A stretch of DNA of 36,529 nt, from assembly GCA_016788625.1 (NCBI GenBank), contig JAEUQX010000212.1, forward strand, positions 1 to 36,529. The letters are read 5' to 3'. The DNA is from Anaerolineae bacterium (GTDB lineage: Bacteria; Chloroflexota; Anaerolineae; Aggregatilineales; Phototrophicaceae). Made by a program: the position numbers and the translations under genes. The notes beneath the pieces were generated by a model, which was not told the DNA's origin, did not search any database, and saw nothing but the letters and a program-made list of their open reading frames with translations. Positions 31,249 through 36,529 of the stretch are shown here, piece by piece; the stretch's first letter is position 1; each line of letters opens with the position of its first letter.

Positions 31249-33480
31249 ATGTCACAGGAAAAAACGGTCGTCATTGGTCAGAACATAAAGCGTGTTGACG
31301 CGCTAGGCAAGGTCACGGGCAAGACACCTTATCCCGGTGATATCGACCTGCCTGGACAATTATGGATGAAAATCCGCTTCAGTGACCGCGCTCATGCACG
31401 GGTGCTGGTGATTGATTCCAGCAAGGCCGAAGCACTCCCCGGCGTGGTACGGGTTTTCACCGCCAGGGATGTGCCGCACAACGAATACGGTTTGGTCACG
31501 AAAGACCAGCCTGTGCTGTGTGGTCCCGGCAGCAACAGCGCTGTGCCAGACGCGGATGTGGTGCGCTGTTACATGGATAATGTCGCCATCGTGGTTGCGG
31601 AGACCGAAGCGATTGCCGCCGAGGCTGTCAAGCTGATTGACGTGACCTATGAGGATTTGCCGCCGGTGTTTGACCCGGAATCGGCGCTGGAGAGCGATGC
31701 CCCGCAGATTCATGGCAACTACCCTGGCAATGTGCTGTGCCACTATCGTATCCGCAAGGGCGATATGGAGGCGGGCTGGGCGAAGGCTGACGTCATCGTT
31801 GAGGGTGAATATCATACGGGCTACCAGGAACATGCCTTCTTGCAGCCAGAAGCAGGACTGGGCTACATCGACGAACAGGGGCGTGTGACGGTCGTCGTCG
31901 CCGGGCAGTGGGTGCATGAAGATCAGGAACAGATTTATCATGCGCTTGGCCTACCAGAAGAACAGGTGCGCGTGATCTATCCGGCAGTTGGTGGTGCGTT
32001 CGGTGGGCGTGAGGATATGTCGGTGCAGATTGTGCTCGCGCTCGCGGTTCATGCGTTGCGCCAACCGATCAAGATCGTCTGGAGTCGCGAAGAGTCGATC
32101 CTGTACCACCACAAGCGCCATCCGGTGACTGTGCGCGCCAAATGGGGCGCCACGCGTGAGGGCAAGATCGTGGCGGCGGAAGCGACGGTCATAGGGGATG
32201 CTGGTCCGTATAACTACACATCGACGAAAGTCATGGGCAATGCGAACCTGACAGTCACTGGTCCTTACGAAATCGACAACATCCGCATCGATACGTATGG
32301 TGTGATCACCAACAATATCCCGACAGGTGCGTTTCGGGGTTTTGGCGCGCCACAAGGGGCTTTTGCCGCCGAGGGGCAGGTGAATAAGCTGGCCCAGGCC
32401 TTGAACATGGATCCGGTTGAAGTTCGTGCCCGCAACGTGTTCCGCGAAGGCAGCATCCTGAGTGTAGGGACGCCGCTTCCCGCTGGTGTTTCGATGCCCC
32501 AGGTGATTGAAACCTGTGCGCGCGAGAGTTTCTGGCAGCAGGGTGACACAGGGTGGGAACGCCCGATGACCGAGCAGCCTGCTAATCCGGCCCTGCGGCG
32601 TGGGGTCGGGTTCGCCGCCGCGTTTAAGAACATTGGCTTTAGCTTTGGCTTCCCGGAGCAGAACTGGGCGACGGTTGAGCTGCACGGCGAGCGCGAAATC
32701 GAAGAAGTCGTCGTTCGGCAGTCTGGCGCCGAGGTGGGGCAGGGCGCACATACTGCCTTTATGCAGATGGCGGCGGATGCAGTAGGTGTGCCCTTCGAGC
32801 GAGTGCGCCTGATCGGCATGGACACTGCGGAGACGCGCACCTCTGGCAGCGCATCGGCCTCGCGGTTGACATTTATGGCAGGAAACGCCATACGCGGGGC
32901 GGCAGCGGCGGCGCTGGAACGCTGGCGCGGCGAAGAACGCCCGGCTATTGCAACTTACCAGTATCGACCACCGAAGACGACACCCTATGACCCGGAAACC
33001 GGTCGCAGCGAGCCAAACTTCGCCTATGGCTATGTGGCACAAGCCGTTGAAGTCGAGGTTGATATCGAGACTGGGCACGTTCATCTGCTGCGTGTGATCA
33101 GCACGAATGATGTGGGGCGCGCCGTGAATCCGCATCTGGTTCAGGGACAGATTGAAGGAGGTGTGGTGCAGGCGCAAGGCTATGCCATCATGGAGAATCT
33201 CGTCTCGGTAGAAGGCAGGATCAAGAATCCATTCCTTTCGACCTATCTGATCCCAACTGTGCTGGATGTACCCACAGAAGTGAGATCTGTCATCCTCGAG
33301 TATCCCGATCCGATTGGCCCATGGGGAGCACGCGGCATGGCAGAGATGCCGTTCCTGCCGCTGGCCGCCGCTATTGTTGCTGCGGTTCATGATGCGACGG
33401 GCATCTGGATTGATCAGCTTCCACTCACCCCGGATCGAGTGGTTCCGGCGCTGCGTGCACATGGCATCGGCATTCTTTAG
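31249..33480 (+). CDS. Molybdenum-binding subunit of a xanthine dehydrogenase-type hydroxylase
   Basis: The 743-residue catalytic subunit holds the molybdopterin cofactor and hydroxylates a purine or other N-heterocycle using water oxygen. Motifs are GGAFGGRED (248-256), GAFRGFGAPQG (360-370), AEVGQG (494-499) and GARGMAEMP, in which Glu699 aligns with the catalytic base usually found in GxGE. It lacks 2Fe-2S and FAD domains, which are on the fusion encoded at 27560. The 131-base gap upstream may hold a regulatory site, but no strong promoter is visible. Its end overlaps the yqeB-type gene by 20 bases. Xanthine/hypoxanthine is the likely substrate by context only. Confidence 0.94.
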   Translation: MSQEKTVVIGQNIKRVDALGKVTGKTPYPGDIDLPGQLWMKIRFSDRAHARVLVIDSSKAEALPGVVRVFTARDVPHNEYGLVTKDQPVLCGPGSNSAVPDADVVRCYMDNVAIVVAETEAIAAEAVKLIDVTYEDLPPVFDPESALESDAPQIHGNYPGNVLCHYRIRKGDMEAGWAKADVIVEGEYHTGYQEHAFLQPEAGLGYIDEQGRVTVVVAGQWVHEDQEQIYHALGLPEEQVRVIYPAVGGAFGGREDMSVQIVLALAVHALRQPIKIVWSREESILYHHKRHPVTVRAKWGATREGKIVAAEATVIGDAGPYNYTSTKVMGNANLTVTGPYEIDNIRIDTYGVITNNIPTGAFRGFGAPQGAFAAEGQVNKLAQALNMDPVEVRARNVFREGSILSVGTPLPAGVSMPQVIETCARESFWQQGDTGWERPMTEQPANPALRRGVGFAAAFKNIGFSFGFPEQNWATVELHGEREIEEVVVRQSGAEVGQGAHTAFMQMAADAVGVPFERVRLIGMDTAETRTSGSASASRLTFMAGNAIRGAAAAALERWRGEERPAIATYQYRPPKTTPYDPETGRSEPNFAYGYVAQAVEVEVDIETGHVHLLRVISTNDVGRAVNPHLVQGQIEGGVVQAQGYAIMENLVSVEGRIKNPFLSTYLIPTVLDVPTEVRSVILEYPDPIGPWGARGMAEMPFLPLAAAIVAAVHDATGIWIDQLPLTPDRVVPALRAHGIGIL

Positions 33481-34309
33481 CCGCGCCCTCATCGTCGTGC
33501 GCGGCGGTGGCGACCTCGCGAGCGGGGTCGTTTATCGCCTGTGCCGAGCGGGTTTTCCGGTCATCATTACCGAGCTTGCAGCGCCTGTATTGGTGCGGCG
33601 CACCGTTAGCTTTGGCGAAGCCGTCTACAGCGGCGAGATCGTGGTCGAGGGTCTCCGCGCCCAACTCGCACCGGATGTGCAAGCAGCACGCGGGCTGGCC
33701 GAGACGGGTGTCATCGCGGTGCTGGTTGACCCGGCAGGTGAGAACCTGATTGCGTTGCGTCCGGCGGCCGTTGTAGACGCGCGTATGGTCAAGTTCAACC
33801 TTGATACGACCCTGGAGGATGCGCCGCTGGTGGTTGCGCTGGGGCCGGGTTTCTCGGCAGGAGTCGATTGTCACGCCGTCATCGAGACCAATCGAGGTCA
33901 CAATCTTGGGAGAGTGATCTATGCTGGCCCCGCAGAAGCTGATACGGGAGAACCCGGCGTCGTTCAGGGACACACCCACTCGCGTGTGCTGCGCGCGCCT
34001 GCTGCCGGGCACGTTCGCGGCGCGGCATCTATCGGTGATGTGGTGGAGAGCGGTCAGGTGGTCGCTTGGGTCAGTGATCATGCGATTCGGGCGGCTTTTA
34101 CGGGCGTGCTGCGCGGTCTTGTGCACGAGCGGGTCGCGGTTGAAGCGGGTATGAAGATTGGCGACCTCGATCCGCGTGCGGGGCGTGACGCCTGTTTTAC
34201 AATCTCCGATAAGTCCCTGGCCGTCGGGGGAGGGGTACTGGAAGCAGTGCTGGCTGCCCCGCAGATACGACCTTATCTGATGCCTTATGAAGCTGCAAAA
34301 AGCCTTTGA
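33461..34309 (+). CDS. yqeB: YqeB-type (EF2563 family) molybdenum hydroxylase maturation protein
   Basis: The 282-residue product begins with the RGGGDLASG motif (about residues 14-22) and continues with the FPVIITELAAPVLVRRTVSF block characteristic of the EF2563/YqeB family. The family is named for selenium-dependent molybdenum hydroxylases, and its members sit beside yqeC and mocA in many genomes. The exact reaction is unknown. The frame is open upstream to 33314, but ATG 33461 gives the conserved N-terminus and lies in the overlap with the molybdenum subunit gene, implying coupled translation. It overlaps the next gene by 23 bases. Confidence 0.92.
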   Translation: MASAFFSRALIVVRGGGDLASGVVYRLCRAGFPVIITELAAPVLVRRTVSFGEAVYSGEIVVEGLRAQLAPDVQAARGLAETGVIAVLVDPAGENLIALRPAAVVDARMVKFNLDTTLEDAPLVVALGPGFSAGVDCHAVIETNRGHNLGRVIYAGPAEADTGEPGVVQGHTHSRVLRAPAAGHVRGAASIGDVVESGQVVAWVSDHAIRAAFTGVLRGLVHERVAVEAGMKIGDLDPRAGRDACFTISDKSLAVGGGVLEAVLAAPQIRPYLMPYEAAKSL

Positions 34310-35639
34310 TATTGTTCCAGGCAGCGTCGTTGCCCTGATCGGCGCAGGGGGAAAGACCTCCAGCCTGATCGCGCTTGGGCATGAGCTGGCGGGAGCGGGT
34401 CTGCGCGTGCTGGCGACGACGACAACTCGCATTGGCGTCGAGCAGCTTGACCTGATGCCCTATGCCACACCTGTTGATCGCGGATCATCTCACCTGTCGC
34501 TTGCCCTCGGCGAAAACCGTTTTGTATTTCTCTACAACGATATTCGCGGTAGTAAGGTGCATGGCATCAGCCCGGCGGATGTGCCGAGGCTGCTCGATTC
34601 AGTGGACTCGGATGTGCTGCTGATCGAAGCAGACGGTGCGCGTGGCAAAGGGCTGAAAGCACCCAAATCGCATGAACCCGTGATTCCCGCCGAGACGACG
34701 CTGGTCATCCCTATCGCCTCGCTGTCCGTGCTGGGGCAGCCGCTGGACGACGAACACGTTTACAATGCAGCGGCGATTGACGAGCGCTACGGTTTCGGCC
34801 TGGGCAATCGCATCAAGTCACCCTGGGTGGCACAGATCATGCGCGATGAAGAACTCGGCTTGCGCGGCGTGCCGGAAAAATCGCGGGTTATCGCTCTGCT
34901 CAACCAGGTGCCGAACAGCGGCTATCTGCGTGGCCGGGCGCGATTGATCGCCCAATTCATTCTGCGCTCACAGCGTATCCAGGCTGTTGCGTTGGGGTCG
35001 GTGCGCGGCGCAGATCCCATCCTGGAAGTGCAGCGGCATGTGGGCGCGGTTGTGCTGGCGGCGGGTAAGTCTTCCCGTATGGGTCAGTTCAAGCTGCTGC
35101 TGCCCTGGGCGAACGGTAGATCGATCCTGGAACATATCCTTGATCAGCTTGCTTTGGCGAAAGTCTGGGAAGTCATGGTCGTCACCGGGCATCGTTCGGG
35201 CGATGTGACGCGCCTGGCTGTGCAGGCCGGGGTACAGACGGCGCATAATGCTGAATATGCGACGGGTGAGATGCTCTCCTCGCTAAAGGCTGGGCTGCGT
35301 GCCTTGCCGCCGCACGTTAGCGCGGCGTTGGTGGTACTGGGTGACCAGCCGCGCATCCAGCCAAAGGTAATTGCCCAGGTGATGACCGCCTATTCAGAGG
35401 GTGCGGGCGAGATCATCGCGCCCAGCTACCAGATGCGGCGCGGGCATCCAATCCTGATTGACCGCAAGTATTGGCCGGAAATTCTGGCGCTGCCCAACGA
35501 CGGTGCACCGCGTGATGTCATCGAGCGCCACAAGGATAAGGTTGCCTACGTGACGGTCGATACCGACAGCGTTTTGCGCGATGTGGACACCCCTGAAGCA
35601 TACCGCGAGGAACGTCGTCTGGCTGGTCTTGACCCGTAA
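34287..35639 (+). CDS. YqeC-MocA fusion, molybdenum/selenium cofactor maturation
   Basis: Two proteins that are separate in E. coli are joined here (450 residues). Residues 1-245 are YqeC-like, with a P-loop GAGGKTS (19-25), a TTTTRIG block and an EADGARGKGLKAP segment. Residues 252-445 are a MocA-type nucleotidyltransferase with VLAAGKSSRMGQFKLLLPW, GDQPRIQP and DVDTPEAY, which would attach CMP to molybdopterin. The start ATG 34287 lies inside yqeB, so translation is coupled. The order yqeB-yqeC-mocA is conserved, which supports the fusion being functional. It is the last plus-strand gene of the array. Confidence 0.93.
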   Translation: MKLQKAFDIVPGSVVALIGAGGKTSSLIALGHELAGAGLRVLATTTTRIGVEQLDLMPYATPVDRGSSHLSLALGENRFVFLYNDIRGSKVHGISPADVPRLLDSVDSDVLLIEADGARGKGLKAPKSHEPVIPAETTLVIPIASLSVLGQPLDDEHVYNAAAIDERYGFGLGNRIKSPWVAQIMRDEELGLRGVPEKSRVIALLNQVPNSGYLRGRARLIAQFILRSQRIQAVALGSVRGADPILEVQRHVGAVVLAAGKSSRMGQFKLLLPWANGRSILEHILDQLALAKVWEVMVVTGHRSGDVTRLAVQAGVQTAHNAEYATGEMLSSLKAGLRALPPHVSAALVVLGDQPRIQPKVIAQVMTAYSEGAGEIIAPSYQMRRGHPILIDRKYWPEILALPNDGAPRDVIERHKDKVAYVTVDTDSVLRDVDTPEAYREERRLAGLDP

Positions 35640-35679
35640 TTGATGCAGTCGCTGCTTGTCACCATGCGGATTTGTTGGG

Positions 35680-36529
35680 TTAGCGTGTTTGTTCTGATTC
35701 CAGATAGTTGCGCCGCAGCGAAACCGGACGACGTGTCGCGCTGCCGTGAGCTTCAATCCGTAGTACGTCCCCGTGTTTCATAGGCGTGACGACGATCAGT
35801 ATTTCGTGTTCATTGAGGACGTGATCATCCGCTGGGGCCAGCGCATATTCCCCGTTCGGTTGTCGAATGCCGATAACACCCGCCTGAAAGCGCTCGCGTA
35901 AGCTTAGCTCTGCCAATGATTTACCAATCCAGGGTGAGTCGTCCTGCATATACAGTTCAGTCGTCTCGATGCCTGCGGCGGGGTTATAAACCACATATTG
36001 CAGGAAGTCACTGACGACCGGGCGGGTGGTGGCAAGCAGGACAAACAGCGCGGCGACCTGAAAGGGACTGACCACGCGGTCTGCTCCCGCGCGATGGAGT
36101 TTGGGAATCAACTCTTCGGTTTGCGCGGTCGCGGTAATCATGATGCGTTTGCTCAGCGTGCGGCAGTTGAGGATGGTCAGCACAGCGTTGGCATTGTCCT
36201 CGGTGGTTACCATCAGTGCCAGTGCCCGTTCGACTCCAGCCTGACGCAGCACATGCTCCTGCGAGGGATCACCGTGAATCACGCGGAAGCCCTGCGCCAG
36301 CAGCTCACCCGTATGCGCGACATCATGGCTGATGATGGCGAACGGGCGGGTCGGGTCAAGTTTGCTGATCGCGCTGCGCGCCACGCGCCCGCTGGCACAG
36401 ATGATGAAGTGCCCACTCATGGCCTCTACCGCCGCGCTGCATTCATCCAGCGAATAGATGCGCCGCTCGACGACCGGCAGGGCGGACGGCACCGGAAGGC
36501 GCTGCCAGGTCGCTGCTTGAGGACGGCCT
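35680..36529 (-). CDS. RCK/TrkA-type regulatory protein, N-terminus probably outside the window
   Basis: The visible part has a TrkA-N Rossmann domain (starting at GHFIICASGRVAR) and a TrkA-C domain (ending before HGSATRRPVSL). Such proteins gate potassium channels or transporters in response to nucleotides. The glycine-rich loop reads ASGRVA where GxGRVG is usual, so nucleotide binding may be altered. GTG 36492 could be a start but has no ribosome-binding site, and the frame stays open to the end of the window, so an upstream ion-channel half is likely. It converges with the YqeC-MocA gene across a 40-base gap in which I see no clear terminator. Confidence 0.82.
   Translation of the reverse strand, partial: GRPQAATWQRLPVPSALPVVERRIYSLDECSAAVEAMSGHFIICASGRVARSAISKLDPTRPFAIISHDVAHTGELLAQGFRVIHGDPSQEHVLRQAGVERALALMVTTEDNANAVLTILNCRTLSKRIMITATAQTEELIPKLHRAGADRVVSPFQVAALFVLLATTRPVVSDFLQYVVYNPAAGIETTELYMQDDSPWIGKSLAELSLRERFQAGVIGIRQPNGEYALAPADDHVLNEHEILIVVTPMKHGDVLRIEAHGSATRRPVSLRRNYLESEQTR

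Noticed and set aside
33314-33460. Upstream extension of the YqeB-type protein
   Set aside because: It reads through the molybdenum subunit gene in another frame. The conserved N-terminus begins just after ATG 33461.
31249-33480. Selenocysteine-containing hydroxylase
   Set aside because: The helper genes belong to families named for selenium, but no in-frame TGA interrupts the subunits and no SECIS-like element was noticed. Any selenium would be a loose cofactor.
31951-33492. 513-codon minus-strand open frame
   Set aside because: It is antisense to the molybdenum subunit gene, whose motifs are unambiguous. The reverse frame shows no recognisable fold.

Overview
The window is GC-rich bacterial DNA. 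It most resembles a Chloroflexota (Anaerolineae-like) chromosome. The grounds are coenzyme F420 biosynthesis, SH3/serine-hydrolase and GT-C membrane proteins of a style common there, a molybdenum hydroxylase with fused subunits, and frequent TTG/GTG starts. The taxonomy is an inference from gene content, not from a marker tree.

Layout. Positions 1-670 hold the 5' end of a minus-strand single-pass membrane protein, a minus-strand tRNA-Leu(CAG) with its own promoter and terminator, and a non-coding stretch carrying two inverted arrays of degenerate heptamers. Positions 689-3720 hold a secreted SH3-SH3-serine hydrolase, an orphan N-terminal domain of an IS256-type transposase, and a ClpP-like protease. 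From 3780 to 35639 every gene lies on the plus strand with short gaps or overlaps, giving a 32-kb one-direction array. A minus-strand RCK/TrkA-type protein closes the window.

The long array is mostly a purine-breakdown island. It encodes 8-oxoguanine deaminase, a double Nudix protein, adenine deaminase, a YgeY-type M20 hydrolase, a YgeW-type knotted carbamoyltransferase, carbamate kinase, two fold-type-II PLP enzymes, an SsnA-type aminohydrolase and a complete molybdenum hydroxylase (a fused FAD/2Fe-2S subunit plus a molybdenum subunit). The cofactor helpers XdhC, YqeB and a YqeC-MocA fusion are also present. The set parallels the E. coli yge/yqe/ssnA/xdh region linked to oxygen-independent purine and urate degradation. 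Bases would be deaminated and hydroxylated, the ring opened and hydrolysed, carbamoyl groups turned into ATP by carbamate kinase, and the carbon backbone released by a PLP lyase.

The unusual part lies in the middle of the island (18789-23538). It is a compact F420 module: F420-dependent NADP reductase, CofE, a stand-alone FbiB-type nitroreductase, CofD, CofC and an F420-type luciferase-like oxidoreductase. No YgfK-like reductase, HyuA-like hydantoinase, canonical YgeX or purine permease is visible. A testable idea is that F420H2 supplies the reducing step or takes electrons from the hydroxylase. Several proteins of unknown role travel with the island. They include a 584-residue protein with a nucleoside-phosphorylase-like C-terminus placed between the two hydroxylase subunit genes, a 122-residue two-helix membrane protein, a 223-residue protein and a 75-residue helical protein.
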